From: Aldehydirespirator sp965203575
GTDB lineage: Bacteria; Actinomycetota; Acidimicrobiia; Acidimicrobiales; Aldehydirespiratoraceae
Assembly: GCA_965203575.1 (NCBI GenBank)
Contig: OZ241894.1
Span: 3,866,526-3,930,525, forward strand
Reading direction: 5' to 3'
DNA length: 64,000 nt
Within the stretch, counting starts at the first letter, position 1, and every line of letters begins with the position of its first letter. This document shows positions 24,543 through 33,926 of the stretch, one piece after another. The translations under genes were made by a program, and so were the position numbers. Under the pieces are notes generated by a model. That model made no database searches, had not been told where the DNA came from, and worked only from the letters and a program-made list of their open reading frames with translations.

Positions 24543-25307
24543 GTGATTGCGGCCACTGGCATCGACCTGCGGCTCGGCACCGTCGATGTCCTGTCCGGGG
24601 CGCAGCTCGGCACGCGCCCCGGACAGGTCGTCGGCCTCATCGGGCCCAACGGCAGCGGCAAGTCATCACTGCTGCGCTGCCTGTACGGCATGCTCCGCCC
24701 GAACCGAGGCGCCGTTCTCATCGACGACGTAGCGATCGGGTCGATGTCGCAACGCTCGATCGCGCGTGCGGTCGCTGTCGTGACTCAAGACGCCTCAGCC
24801 GACGGGATCGATATCACGGTCGGCGAGTTCGTGCTCTTGGGACGCCACGTTCATCGCGGCGACCATCAAGGCTTCACCGACGATGACCGCAAAGCCGTGC
24901 TCGACGGGCTGGAGATGGTGGACATGTCGGGCTTCGCCGACCGCAGCATCCACCACCTGTCAGGCGGGGAACGCCAACGGGTGATGATCGCCCGGTGCAT
25001 CGCGCAGCAGAGCCCGGTCATCCTGCTCGACGAACCCACGAATCATCTCGACGTCCGCTACCAGCACGAGGTGCTCGCGCTGGTTCGGCGCCTCAGGAAC
25101 GACACCATCGTGGTGCTTCACGACCTCAACCTGGCCAGCCGCTACTGCGATCATCTCGCCCTTCTCGACCAAGGCAGGGTGGTGCATCAGGGCCGGCCCG
25201 ACGACGTTCTGCGAAGCGAGGTGCTCGAACCCGTCTACGGCATTGAGGTGCGACGACTTGCGGACGGGCGGCACTCCCACCTCGCGTTCGGCCCTCTCTC
25301 GCCGTGA
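24543..25307 (+). CDS. Iron-siderophore/cobalamin-type ABC transporter ATPase
   Basis: 254 residues from GTG 24543, seven nt after the truncated binding-protein gene. Complete ABC ATPase: Walker A GPNGSGKSSLLRCLYG, LSGGERQRVMIARCIAQQ signature, Walker B VILLDEPTNHLD and switch TIVVLHDLNLASRYC. It belongs to the FecE/BtuD/HmuV branch importing iron-siderophores, haem or cobalamin. No permease gene is adjacent, so it is orphaned by the upstream rearrangement unless a permease is supplied elsewhere. Convergent with the Fur-family gene. Confidence 0.9.
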   Translation: MIAATGIDLRLGTVDVLSGAQLGTRPGQVVGLIGPNGSGKSSLLRCLYGMLRPNRGAVLIDDVAIGSMSQRSIARAVAVVTQDASADGIDITVGEFVLLGRHVHRGDHQGFTDDDRKAVLDGLEMVDMSGFADRSIHHLSGGERQRVMIARCIAQQSPVILLDEPTNHLDVRYQHEVLALVRRLRNDTIVVLHDLNLASRYCDHLALLDQGRVVHQGRPDDVLRSEVLEPVYGIEVRRLADGRHSHLAFGPLSP

Positions 25308-25410
25308 CCGGCAACGGGCGATGAGCAAAGCGCCAAGCGACCCGGCTTAGAGCGCCACCGCCTCGCAGCCGCCGCCACCGGTTGTTCAGTCGAGGGTCTT
25401 CATTCGCCAG

Positions 25411-25854
25411 TCAAGCGCAGTCGGGGCAGGTTCCGAAGACGTCGAGCCGGTGGGTGCTCGGCTGGAACCCGCTCGCGCCCACCGCCTTGTCGAGTGATGT
25501 CTTGAGGCTGCGTTCGTCCTCGGCAGGCATGAAGAAGTCGTCAACCGTGCTGCACACAGTGCAGATGGTGTGGTGGTGGCGGCCGATGATGTCCTCGGAG
25601 AACTCGTAGCGAGTCGGGTCATCGACCCCGACAACACGCCGAACGATGCCCACGCTCTCGAGGTCGGCCATGTTGCGATACAGAGAACTCTGGGTCAGGC
25701 GAGGCCGGAACTCGAGCATCTCGGGGATGGTCGCGGGTCGAGAGGCGCTAACGAGGAGTTCCACAAGCTCTCGCCGACCCTTGGTGTAGAGCTGGCCGGC
25801 TTCATGCAGGCGGGCCGACACCAATTCGTGGGTTTCGGCGAGTCGTTCGCCCAT
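25411..25854 (-). CDS. Fur-family metal-responsive repressor (Fur or Zur)
   Basis: 147 residues. Winged-helix DNA-binding half (TKGRRELVELLVSASRPATI, FRPRLTQSSLYRNMADLESV) and a metal-binding dimerisation half with HHHTICTVCSTVDDFF and a C-terminal CPDC, giving two CxxC pairs for structural zinc. The family represses metal-uptake genes when loaded with iron or zinc. Beside an ABC ATPase of the siderophore branch it may once have regulated that operon. Which metal it senses cannot be decided; the LYRNMADLESVGIVRR helix is common in Zur-like members. Confidence 0.88.
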   Translation of the reverse strand: MGERLAETHELVSARLHEAGQLYTKGRRELVELLVSASRPATIPEMLEFRPRLTQSSLYRNMADLESVGIVRRVVGVDDPTRYEFSEDIIGRHHHTICTVCSTVDDFFMPAEDERSLKTSLDKAVGASGFQPSTHRLDVFGTCPDCA

Positions 25855-25941
25855 CAGTGCATCCTACAGAGGTCGGTTGCGCCGACGTAGGAACAATTCC
25901 CATTCTGGTTGGAGTCCTGTCCGGTAGCGCGGATTGTTCGG

Positions 25942-26025
25942 TGCCCGGGGTGGGACTCGAACCCACATGTCCGTTGGGACAGCCCGTTTTAAGCGGGCCG
26001 CGTCTGCCAGTTGCGCCACCCGGGC
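25942..26025 (-). tRNA. tRNA-Leu (anticodon TAA)
   Basis: Minus strand, 84 nt. GCCCGGG/CCCGGGC acceptor stem, D-arm GGCGCAACTGGCAGACGC, anticodon loop CTTAAAA (TAA) on a CCCG/CGGG-type stem, a class II variable arm, and the T-arm GGGTTCGAGTCCC. No CCA is encoded. It reads UUA, which must be rare at this GC content. Confidence 0.92.
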
Positions 26026-26073
26026 ATGTCGTCACGGTAGCCCGTGGCCCGCCGACCGCCAGCCCCGGCGAGG

Positions 26074-26490
26074 TCAAGCTGCGGTGGCTTCCCTGGGTTG
26101 GAGTGGTGAAGGCGGGGCGGTCTCGACTACCTCCGTCCTCAGGGTGAGTGCGCCGGCGTCACCGTCTTCACCCTCGCCGTCGACGGCCAGCCACAGGGCG
26201 GAACGCACCAGGTCGGCTTTGGAGTCCTCGAGATAGTTGGCCACCACGATCCCCTCGATCATGTCGGACAGGACCGCTCCGCGGGGCCGGTCCCCGAGGC
26301 GGACCGACACCACCGGCGACCCGTTGCGGCGGCGGATGGACCGGTGGAGGTCGGAGCGGGACGGCGGGCTGGCGAAGACCGGCACTACCAGGCCGCGCAG
26401 GTGGGAGGCCCGTGCGAGCGAGCGGGCTGCGGCTCCGAAGTCGAGAGATGTCATTCCCACGAGAGCTATGGTCGCGCCGGGGTGTGACAT
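26074..26490 (-). CDS. Conserved-looking hypothetical protein
   Basis: 138 residues, no family recognised. Sequence features: a hydrophobic start ATIALVGMTSLDFGAAARSL, an Arg-rich middle (SRSDLHRSIRRRNGSP, VVSVRLGDRPRGAVLSDMIE) and an acidic end (AVDGEGEDGDAG). Codon third positions look like neighbouring genes, and start and stop fit between tRNA-Leu and the divergent nuclease gene. No signal peptide or clear membrane helix. It may share a control region with the nuclease gene 36 bp away. Confidence 0.55.
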   Translation of the reverse strand: MSHPGATIALVGMTSLDFGAAARSLARASHLRGLVVPVFASPPSRSDLHRSIRRRNGSPVVSVRLGDRPRGAVLSDMIEGIVVANYLEDSKADLVRSALWLAVDGEGEDGDAGALTLRTEVVETAPPSPLQPREATAA

Positions 26491-26526
26491 CGCCCCGCCC
26501 CCGCCCAGGAGCCAGTCGTTAACACC

Positions 26527-27483
26527 ATGCGCGCAGCCGACTACAACCCGGCCCAGCAGGAGGTCGTGAGCCTGCTCGGAGCCCCTAAGGGCGACCGTCC
26601 CACCTTCGACTCGGGCCTGCGCGACGAGTTGCGAAACCTGCTGGAGGAACGCCTGGAACCGCTGGTGTCCATCATCAACTCAGACCGGTTCGACGACGAC
26701 ATCCTCTACTTGAGCAAGTACATGCTCACGCAGGCTCTCGGATGCGAGCGGAAGTTCATGGCCGAGCTCGCAGAGCCGTTCCAATGGTCCATCCCCACCG
26801 CCCGGGGCACGGTCACCCACAAGGCCATCGAGCTGTCGGTGCACTGGCGGGGCGAGGCATCGCCGCTGGAGCTGGTCGACGAGGCCATGGCCCGCCTCGA
26901 GAACGCCGACAAGAGCATCGCCGACTACCTGGAGCGCTGCGACGAGACCGAGCGGGCCGAGCTGCGGGCCGAGGCCGGATCGGCCATGACCCAGTTCCTG
27001 GAGTGCTTCCCCCCGATCAAGCCGCAATGGAGGCCGTCGACGGAAAGCCCGATACGAGCAGAGCTACACGAAGGGCTGGTCGTGCTGTCGGGCAAACCAG
27101 ACCTCACGCTCGGCCAACCCGAAGGCACCGTGGCCGGCAAGGTCATCATCGACTTCAAGACCGGCAAGTTCTCACCCTTGCATCGAGAGGACCTGCGCTT
27201 CTACGCGCTCCTCGAGGCCTTGCGCATCCTGCCGCCCCGGCTGCTGGCCACCTACTACCTCGACCAGGGACGGTTCCACCCCGAGGAGGTCACCCGCGAC
27301 CTGCTGCTGTCGGCAGCCGAGCGGGTCATCGACGGTTCCCATCGCTACGTCGAGCTCGCGTCCGGCCGACGCTGGCCCACGGTCTCGCCCGGACCGGCCT
27401 GCCGATGGTGCCCGGTGCAACTCGACTGCGACGAGGGAACCGAGTACCTGGAGTCGGCCGAAGACGCCGGGTGGGAAACATAG
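26527..27483 (+). CDS. RecB/Cas4-like PD-(D/E)XK nuclease
   Basis: 318 residues from ATG 26527. Core motifs: ALGCERKFMAE (first Cys of an iron-sulphur-type cluster), RGTVTHKAIELSVHW (the His motif), LSGKPDLTLGQPEGTVAGKV with catalytic Asp, IIDFKTGKFSPLHREDLRFY with DxK and the following Q/Y-type helix, and the C-terminal cluster CRWCPVQLDC. This is the layout of RecB-domain exonucleases such as Cas4 and AddB C-terminal domains. No CRISPR array or helicase gene is nearby, so it is a stand-alone DNA-processing enzyme; an iron-sulphur cluster is inferred from four Cys. Confidence 0.82.
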   Translation: MRAADYNPAQQEVVSLLGAPKGDRPTFDSGLRDELRNLLEERLEPLVSIINSDRFDDDILYLSKYMLTQALGCERKFMAELAEPFQWSIPTARGTVTHKAIELSVHWRGEASPLELVDEAMARLENADKSIADYLERCDETERAELRAEAGSAMTQFLECFPPIKPQWRPSTESPIRAELHEGLVVLSGKPDLTLGQPEGTVAGKVIIDFKTGKFSPLHREDLRFYALLEALRILPPRLLATYYLDQGRFHPEEVTRDLLLSAAERVIDGSHRYVELASGRRWPTVSPGPACRWCPVQLDCDEGTEYLESAEDAGWET

Positions 27484-27520
27484 TCAGGTGGTCGGGTCTC
27501 GGCGTGAATGTCGCCATGGC

Positions 27521-28819
27521 CTATGTTCTCGGATGCGGCTGGCGGGGAGGTGCCGGGGTCGTCGGGTGGATTTCGGGCGCCACCTGCGGAGAGTACTCCC
27601 CTACCTCGATGTCCAGCTGTCGCAACCAGCCCCTGACGTGGAGCACGGCCGTCCCGGCCAGCAGCAGAGCGCCGTAGAGGCCGAAGGCGGGCCGAGCGCC
27701 GATCGCCTCGATCAGCTGGCCCAACACGAGCTGGCCCAGAGGATTGGACGACATCAGCACCATCACATACAGCGACATCACCTGAGTCCTGCGTTCCTCG
27801 TCCACCTGGAGCTGCACCGCGGTGTTGAGCGCGCTCGCCGACGCGAGATGGGCCGCCCCTATCGCCGCCAGCGGCACCAGATACACCAAGAAAGTGGGGG
27901 CCACCGCGAGCGCTAGGACGGCCGAGCCGTAAACGACGAGCGCGACCCTCTGGATCTTCGACCGCGACACCCGCCCACCCAGAGACGCCACCATGGGCGC
28001 GGCCACCACCGCGCCCACCCCGAGCATGGTGAGCATGAGTCCGAACCCGCCCGGCCCCCGATCGAACACATCCTCGGCGAAGACGACGGTGAGCATCTGG
28101 ATCGGCAGCCCGACCGCGCCGATGAGCGAGACCGTGACGAAGGCGACCACCAGACCGCGGCGGGCCCTCACGTACCGGGCCACGGCCAACGTGTTGCGGA
28201 TCACCCTCATGCTCGGAGTCCCGGCCAGCACTGCCTGGCCGGACTGGACACGGGCCAGCGCCAGCACCACCACCAGGGCGCCGGCCGCGCTGACCCAGAA
28301 TGCGACGGCCGGACCGGCCGCAGCCACGGTGATGCCCCCCAGCATCGGGCCGACCAGCCGGGAGCTGTTGAACTGCGCCGAGTTCAGGGTCACCGCGTTG
28401 AGGAGGAGGTCCCTGGGCACCAGCTCGCTCACGAAGGACTGCCACACGGGCAGGTTGAGACCTCCGGCCAGCCCCGAAGCCGCCGCCAGCGCGACATAGG
28501 CGGAGGGCGACCGCACGCCCTGGGTCCACGCCAGGGCCATGGCCACCGCGACCATGCCCATGAGCGACTGCGAGACGATGAGGATCCTGCGCCTCGAGAA
28601 GTGGTCGGCCACCATCCCCGCAACCGGCGCGACCACCGCCATCGCCGTGAACTGCGCAAACCCCGCGAAGCCGACCCAGCCCGGACTCCGGGTCAGGTCC
28701 CAGACGACCGCGGGCAGGGCCACGTACTGGAACCACCGCGCCGAATTGCCCGTGACCCCGCCGAACCAGAAGTAGCGGAAGCTGCGATGGCCGAAGGAGG
28801 CGAACGCAGCAGGGGGCAC
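27521..28819 (-). CDS. MFS transporter, MFS_3/EntS-like exporter family
   Basis: About 432 residues from GTG 28819 (MPPAAFASFGHRSFRYFWFG); upstream in-frame starts to 28936 add a non-conserved basic extension. Twelve hydrophobic segments are visible, with the MFS loop motif ADHFSRRRILIVSQSLMGM between helices 2 and 3 and LVPRDLLLNAVTLNSAQFN after helix 4, as in the enterobactin-exporter-like family. The C-terminus is a Pro-rich cytoplasmic tail. The substrate is unknown. It diverges from the enoyl-CoA hydratase gene across a perfect inverted repeat. Confidence 0.85.
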   Translation of the reverse strand: MPPAAFASFGHRSFRYFWFGGVTGNSARWFQYVALPAVVWDLTRSPGWVGFAGFAQFTAMAVVAPVAGMVADHFSRRRILIVSQSLMGMVAVAMALAWTQGVRSPSAYVALAAASGLAGGLNLPVWQSFVSELVPRDLLLNAVTLNSAQFNSSRLVGPMLGGITVAAAGPAVAFWVSAAGALVVVLALARVQSGQAVLAGTPSMRVIRNTLAVARYVRARRGLVVAFVTVSLIGAVGLPIQMLTVVFAEDVFDRGPGGFGLMLTMLGVGAVVAAPMVASLGGRVSRSKIQRVALVVYGSAVLALAVAPTFLVYLVPLAAIGAAHLASASALNTAVQLQVDEERRTQVMSLYVMVLMSSNPLGQLVLGQLIEAIGARPAFGLYGALLLAGTAVLHVRGWLRQLDIEVGEYSPQVAPEIHPTTPAPPRQPHPRT

Positions 28820-28845
28820 CGGAGCACCGTACCGCCGGGCGGGCC

Positions 28846-28881
28846 CCGTGCTGCCAGCCGAAGGCCCGGCCGGCAGCACGG
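28846..28881. promoter_or_regulatory. 10-bp inverted repeat in the MFS/hydratase divergent gap
   Basis: CCGTGCTGCC at 28846-28855 and GGCAGCACGG at 28872-28881 are perfect complements separated by 16 GC-rich bases. It could be a hairpin in the leader of the MFS transcript or an operator between the two divergent genes. Confidence 0.5.
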
Positions 28882-28968
28882 CCGCATCACGAAATTGACG
28901 ACGAAACAGCCGCTGGAGGTCCAATACCGGCACCAATTTCGCGCCGGCGACCCGCCATACTGCGGCCC

Positions 28969-29742
28969 ATGCCCTACGTGATGATCGACACCTCGGACGG
29001 CGTGGCCCAGCTCACGCTCAACGATCCCGGCAAGCGCAACGCGATCAACCAGGCCATGAACGACGAACTCGTCGCCGCCCTGGACGAGCTCGAGCCCGAC
29101 CCGGCCATCGGCGCGCTGGTGGTGACCGGCGCGGGCAAGGGCTTCTGCGCGGGAGCCGACCTGGACGACCTGCTGGCTGCGAAGTCCACCGGCATAACCC
29201 GCATCTACGAGGGGTTCCTGCGAGTGGCCCACTCGCCCCTCGCCACGGTGGCCGCGGTCAACGGCGCCGCGGTGGGCGCGGGCATGAACATGGTGCTGGC
29301 CTGCGACATCGTGCTGGCCGGGCGCCGCTACGCCCGCTTCGACTCGCGCTTCCTGCAGATCGGCATACATCCCGGCGGAGGCCACACCTGGCGCCTCCGG
29401 CACGTGACCGACCGCACCACCGCCATGGCGATGGTGGTGTTCGGCGAGGTTCTGGCGGCCGATGAAGCGCAGCGCACCGGGCTGGCATGGGAAGTCGTCG
29501 ACGACGACGCCCTGCTGGTCCGGGCCCACGAGCTGGCCGCCCGGGCCGCGGCCCAGCCCAAGGAATTGGTGGCCCGCACCAAGGCCACGATCCTGTCCCT
29601 GGACGAGATCGAAGACTCGGTCACCGCGGTCGACCACGAGCTGCATCCCCAGCTGTGGTCCATGGACCAGCCCGCCTTCACGGACCTCGTACGCAGGCTC
29701 CAGTCGCAGATCGCCTCCAGGGACGCTTCAAAGAGTAATTGA
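28969..29742 (+). CDS. Enoyl-CoA hydratase/isomerase family protein
   Basis: 257 residues. Crotonase fold: LTLNDPGKRNAINQAMNDEL, the oxyanion-hole segment GKGFCAGADLDDL, AAVNGAAVGAGMNMVLACDI and RFDSRFLQIGIHPGGGHTWR. The glutamates that catalyse hydration in classical enoyl-CoA hydratase are partly replaced (GIHPGGG where GxxPExG is usual), so isomerase or another acyl-CoA activity is possible. Cytosolic, probably fatty-acid or related acyl-CoA degradation. ATG 28969 begins MPYVMIDTSDG. It precedes pyc by 106 bp in the same direction. Confidence 0.88.
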   Translation: MPYVMIDTSDGVAQLTLNDPGKRNAINQAMNDELVAALDELEPDPAIGALVVTGAGKGFCAGADLDDLLAAKSTGITRIYEGFLRVAHSPLATVAAVNGAAVGAGMNMVLACDIVLAGRRYARFDSRFLQIGIHPGGGHTWRLRHVTDRTTAMAMVVFGEVLAADEAQRTGLAWEVVDDDALLVRAHELAARAAAQPKELVARTKATILSLDEIEDSVTAVDHELHPQLWSMDQPAFTDLVRRLQSQIASRDASKSN

Positions 29743-29848
29743 CGCGACTAGCTCCCGGCAGCCGCGCCGCGGGGCCGGTAATGTCCTCACCCGCCGAGCA
29801 TCCCGGCGGGTCCGTTCTCAAGCGGAGCGCAGGTCCTGAGGGGAGGTC

Positions 29849-32800
29849 ATGAAGAAGCTCCTGGTCGCCAACCGCGGTGAGATAGCCATCCGAGCCTTCC
29901 GGGCTGCGACCCAGTTGGGCATCAGGACCGTCGCCATCCTCCCGATCGAGGAGGAGCGCAGCGGTGCGCTCCATCGCATCAAGGCCGACGAGGCCTACGT
30001 GATCGGCGAGCCCGGCCGTCCCGTCCGGGCCTACCTCGACCATCAGGCCATCGTGGCCAAGGCGGTGGAGGTGGGCGCGGACGCGGTGTACCCCGGCTAC
30101 GGCTTCCTGTCGGAGAGTCCCGACCTCGCCGAGGCCTGCTCCCAGGCCGGGGTGACCTTCGTCGGGCCCAGCGCAGCGGTGCTCAGGCTGACCGGCAACA
30201 AGATGCGGGCCCGGCAGGCCGCCGAGGATGCCGGGCTGCCCGTGCTCCGCCAGTCCCCGCCGGTCGACGATCCCGCCGAGGCCGAGGCCCACGCGGCCGG
30301 CATCGGCTTCCCGCTGTTCGTGAAGGCCTCCTCCGGCGGGGGCGGTCGGGGGATGCGCCGGGTCGAGAGCCCCTCCGGCCTGGTCGAGGCGGTCGAGGCG
30401 GCCCAGCGCGAGGCCGGCAGCGCCTTCGGGGACTCCACCGTCTTCCTGGAGGAGGCCATGACCGGCGTCCGCCACATCGAGGCCCAGGTGCTGGCCGACA
30501 CGGCGGGCAACGTCGTCCACCTCTACGAACGCGACTGCTCGGTCCAGCGCCGCTTCCAGAAGGTGGTCGAGATGGCGCCGGCCCGGGATCTGGACGCCAC
30601 CGTGCGCGACGGCCTGCTGGCCGATGCGGTCCGCTTCGCGTCCTCCATCGGATACGCCAACGCCGGCACGGTGGAGTTCCTCGTGGACGGCACCGGCCGC
30701 TACGTCTTCATCGAGATGAACCCCCGGATCCAGGTGGAGCACACGGTGACCGAGGAGGTCACCGACGTCGACCTGGTCGAATCGCAGCTGCTGGTCGCCT
30801 CCGGGGCCACGCTGCCGGAGCTGGGACTCGCCCAGGACGCGATCAGCCTGAGGGGCTTCGCCCTGCAGTGCCGGGTGACCGCTGAGGACCCCTCCAACGA
30901 CTTCCGTCCCGACACCGGCAGGATCGTGGCCTACCGGCCGGCCAGCGGGGCCGGGGTGCGCCTCGACGGCTGCGTCTACCAGGGCGTGGAGATAACCCCG
31001 CACTTCGACTCCATGATCGAGAAGGTCACCTGCCGGGGCAAGGACTTCTCCACCGTGGTGCGCCGCATGCAGCGCACGCTGGCCGAGTACCGGGTGCGGG
31101 GGGTGTCCACCAACCAGCCCTACCTGCAGGCCATCCTGGCCGACGACCAGTTCCGGGACGGCCCGGTGACCACCAGCTTCATCGACGACCGCCCCGAGCT
31201 GACTGCGGCGTCGGTGGGCGCCAACCGGGCCACCCGGCTGCTGCGCTACCTGGCCGACGTGACCGTCCACCTTCCCCACGGACCGGCACCCACCAGGGTC
31301 GGTCCGTCGACCAAGCTGCCGGTGCCGCGGACCGGCCGGCCGCCGGCGGGGTCGCGCCAGCGCCTGCTGGAGCTCGGGCCCGAGAAGTTCGCGGCCGAGC
31401 TGCGGGCGGCCGGACCGGTGCAGGTGACCGACACGACGCTGCGGGACGCCCACCAGTCGATCCTCGCCACCCGGCTGCGCACCATCGACCTTGTGGCCGG
31501 CGCCCGCGAGATGGCCCACACCATGCCGCAGCTGCTGAGCATGGAGTGCTGGGGAGGGGCCACCTTCGACGTGGCCCTGCGGTTCCTGCACGAGGATCCG
31601 TGGGAGCGGCTGGCCCGCATCCGCGAGGCGGCGCCCAACATCTGCACCCAGATGCTGCTGCGGGGCCGCAACACGGTCGGCTACTCGCCCTACCCGGACT
31701 CGGTGGCGGGCCATTTCGTGGCCGAGGCGGCGACGACGGGGATGGACATCTTCCGCGTGTTCGACGCCTTCAACTCCATCGACCAGATGCGCCCGGCCAT
31801 CAGCGCCGTGCTCGAGTCGGGGGCGGTGGCGGAGGGGACAATCTGCTACTCGGGGAACCTGTCCGACCCGGCCGAGGACCTGTACACCCTCGACTACTAC
31901 TTGAGGGTGGCGGAGGAGCTGGTCGAGGCCGGGGTGCACATCCTGTGCATCAAGGACATGGCCGGACTGCTGCGAGCCGGTGCAGCCACGACGCTGGTGA
32001 CGGCGTTAAGAGAGCGCTTCGACCAGCCGGTGCATCTGCATACCCACGACACCGGCGGGGGCCAGCTCGCCACCTACATGGCCGCCATCGAGGCCGGGGT
32101 GGACGCGGTGGACGCGTCCGCTCCTCCCCTGTCCGGGATGACCTCCCAACCGTCGATCGCCTCCGTCGTGGCCATGACCAACGACGCCGAGCGGGCCACC
32201 GGCCTCAGCCTCGACGCCATCGGGGACCTCGAGCCCTACTGGGAGGCGGTGCGCCGGGCGTACGCCCCCTTCGAGGCGGGTCTTCAGTCGCCGACCGGCA
32301 CCGTCTACCGCCACGAGATCCCCGGCGGGCAGCTCTCGAACCTGCGGGCCCAGGCCCGGGCCCTGGGCCTGGGGCACCGCTTCGAGGAGGTGGAGAGGCT
32401 CTACGCGGCCTGCAACGAGCTCCTCGGGCGGCCCATCAAGGTCACACCGTCGTCCAAGGTGGTCGGCGATCTGGCCCTGCACCTGGTGGCCTCGGGCGTC
32501 TCGCCGGAGCAACTGCTGGAGGACCCGGCCAGCGTCGACCTGCCCGACAGCGTCATCGGGTTCCTCCACGGAGAGCTGGGCACGCCGCCCGGCGGGTTCC
32601 CCGAGCCCTTCCGGTCGAAGGCGACGGAGGGCCGGTCGTGGTCTCCGACCTACAAGGACCTCACTGAAGCCGACATCGAGGGTTTGGCCCGAGACCGCCG
32701 CGCCACCCTCAACCGGCTGCTGTTCCCCACGCCGTCGGCGTCGCAGGCCGAGAAGACGGACCGCTACGGCGACCTCTCGGTGCTGCCGTCGCTGCTGTTC

Positions 32801-33259
32801 TGGTACGGCCTCGACCCCCACGAGGAGGACACCGCGGTCGTGCTGGGCCGGGGCGTGCGGCTGCTGCTGGGGCTCCGCTCGATCAGCGAGCCCAACGACG
32901 AGGGCATCCGCATCGTCGGCTTCCGGGTGAACGGCCAGCCCCGCGACATCGACACCCTCGACCGCACCGTGGCCTCAGACCGCCCCGAGCACGCCCGGGC
33001 CGACCCGACCAAGCCGGGCCACGTGGCCGCGCCGTTCCGGGGCGCGGTCAATGTGTCGGTGGCGGTCGGCGACCAGGTGGCGGCGGGCGACACGGTGGCG
33101 GTGATCGAGGCCATGAAGATGGAGTCGTCGATCTCGGCACCGGTGGCGGGCACGATCGAGTCCATCGCGGCCGCGCCGGGCGCCCTGCTCGAGCCCGGGG
33201 ACCTGATCCTCGAGATCCGCCCCGCGGGCCGCGCCGCCAGCCCCGAAGCCGCCGGCTAG
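29849..33259 (+). CDS. pyc: Pyruvate carboxylase
   Basis: 1,136 residues, full length for single-chain pyruvate carboxylase (pyruvate + bicarbonate + ATP to oxaloacetate). ATG 29849 has AGGGGAGGT just upstream. Biotin carboxylase domain, about 1-450: KKLLVANRGEIAIRAFRAAT, ATP-grasp KASSGGGGRGMRRVE and EMNPRIQVEHTVTEEVTDVD. Carboxyltransferase domain, about 515-800: VTDTTLRDAHQSILATRLRT, FRVFDAFNSIDQMRPA and the metal-site HLHTHDTGGGQLATY. Then the PYC-OADA linker domain, and the biotin carrier domain, about 1060-1130, with EAMKMESSISAPVAG, biotin on the AMKM lysine. Its stop codon overlaps the convergent acetyltransferase stop through a shared CTAG. Confidence 0.97.
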   Translation: MKKLLVANRGEIAIRAFRAATQLGIRTVAILPIEEERSGALHRIKADEAYVIGEPGRPVRAYLDHQAIVAKAVEVGADAVYPGYGFLSESPDLAEACSQAGVTFVGPSAAVLRLTGNKMRARQAAEDAGLPVLRQSPPVDDPAEAEAHAAGIGFPLFVKASSGGGGRGMRRVESPSGLVEAVEAAQREAGSAFGDSTVFLEEAMTGVRHIEAQVLADTAGNVVHLYERDCSVQRRFQKVVEMAPARDLDATVRDGLLADAVRFASSIGYANAGTVEFLVDGTGRYVFIEMNPRIQVEHTVTEEVTDVDLVESQLLVASGATLPELGLAQDAISLRGFALQCRVTAEDPSNDFRPDTGRIVAYRPASGAGVRLDGCVYQGVEITPHFDSMIEKVTCRGKDFSTVVRRMQRTLAEYRVRGVSTNQPYLQAILADDQFRDGPVTTSFIDDRPELTAASVGANRATRLLRYLADVTVHLPHGPAPTRVGPSTKLPVPRTGRPPAGSRQRLLELGPEKFAAELRAAGPVQVTDTTLRDAHQSILATRLRTIDLVAGAREMAHTMPQLLSMECWGGATFDVALRFLHEDPWERLARIREAAPNICTQMLLRGRNTVGYSPYPDSVAGHFVAEAATTGMDIFRVFDAFNSIDQMRPAISAVLESGAVAEGTICYSGNLSDPAEDLYTLDYYLRVAEELVEAGVHILCIKDMAGLLRAGAATTLVTALRERFDQPVHLHTHDTGGGQLATYMAAIEAGVDAVDASAPPLSGMTSQPSIASVVAMTNDAERATGLSLDAIGDLEPYWEAVRRAYAPFEAGLQSPTGTVYRHEIPGGQLSNLRAQARALGLGHRFEEVERLYAACNELLGRPIKVTPSSKVVGDLALHLVASGVSPEQLLEDPASVDLPDSVIGFLHGELGTPPGGFPEPFRSKATEGRSWSPTYKDLTEADIEGLARDRRATLNRLLFPTPSASQAEKTDRYGDLSVLPSLLFWYGLDPHEEDTAVVLGRGVRLLLGLRSISEPNDEGIRIVGFRVNGQPRDIDTLDRTVASDRPEHARADPTKPGHVAAPFRGAVNVSVAVGDQVAAGDTVAVIEAMKMESSISAPVAGTIESIAAAPGALLEPGDLILEIRPAGRAASPEAAG

Positions 33260-33870
33260 CCCCGGAGCTGGGCCCGCACCGGCGCGATCCATTCGGCGAT
33301 CAGCTCCGGGGCCCGCACCCGCCACTCCTCCTCGGTGATGGCGAAGCGGTGATGGTCCTCCCACACCCCGTTTATCTCGACGTAGCGCTCGGCCAGCCCC
33401 TCGTACCGCAGCCCGAGCTTCTCGACCACCCGCAGGCTGGCCGAGTTGCGGGGCACGATGGACACCTGCAGCCGGTGCAGCCGCAGCTCCTCGAAGGCGA
33501 AGCGGGCGGCCACCACCAGCGCCTCCGGGGTGTAGCCGTTGCCGCCGACGGCCTCGTCGATCCAGTAGCCGACGTAGCACGACTGGAACGGGCCCCGCTG
33601 GATGGACGACAGGTTCATCTCGCCCCGGAAGTACCCGTCGACGAACACGCCGAAGCCGTATCCGGTCCCCTGCTGCCGCTCCCGCCGGCGGGCCGAGCAG
33701 CGCTCGCTGAACGCCTTGGGGTCCTCGGCGGTGTCGGGCCGGCCCGGCATGGGCCGCGGCTCCCACTGCTTCAGACGGGCGCGGTTGCGCCGGCGAACCT
33801 CCCGCCACGCGCCGAAATCATCGCGCGTCAACGGTCTCAGCAACACTCGCCGCCCCAGCAGTGTGCTCAC
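33256..33870 (-). CDS. GNAT N-acetyltransferase, RimJ/RimL type
   Basis: 204 residues from GTG 33870 (MSTLLGRRVLLRPLTRDDFG). GNAT motifs: GVFVDGYFRGEMNLSSIQRG, CYVGYWIDEAVGGNGYTPEA for the acetyl-CoA loop, LHRLQVSIVPRNSASLRVVE and KLGLRYEGLAERYVEINGVW, the layout of the ribosomal-protein alanine N-acetyltransferase group. The substrate is probably the N-terminus of a ribosomal or other protein. Frames that begin further upstream overlap the ppx region and lack conservation. Convergent with pyc. Confidence 0.88.
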   Translation of the reverse strand: MSTLLGRRVLLRPLTRDDFGAWREVRRRNRARLKQWEPRPMPGRPDTAEDPKAFSERCSARRRERQQGTGYGFGVFVDGYFRGEMNLSSIQRGPFQSCYVGYWIDEAVGGNGYTPEALVVAARFAFEELRLHRLQVSIVPRNSASLRVVEKLGLRYEGLAERYVEINGVWEDHHRFAITEEEWRVRAPELIAEWIAPVRAQLRG

Positions 33871-33926
33871 AGCCGCGCACTTTAGCCCTCCACGACTGGC
33901 AGCACGGCACGGGGCCGAGCATGAAC

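Noticed and set aside
26527..27483. Cas4 proper
   Set aside because: No CRISPR array or other cas genes in the window; only the RecB-domain similarity can be supported.
29678..31939. 753-codon minus-strand frame within pyc
   Set aside because: Complement of the pyruvate carboxylase gene; pyc shows all domains and motifs, and the antisense product is His/Arg/Gly-rich without a family.
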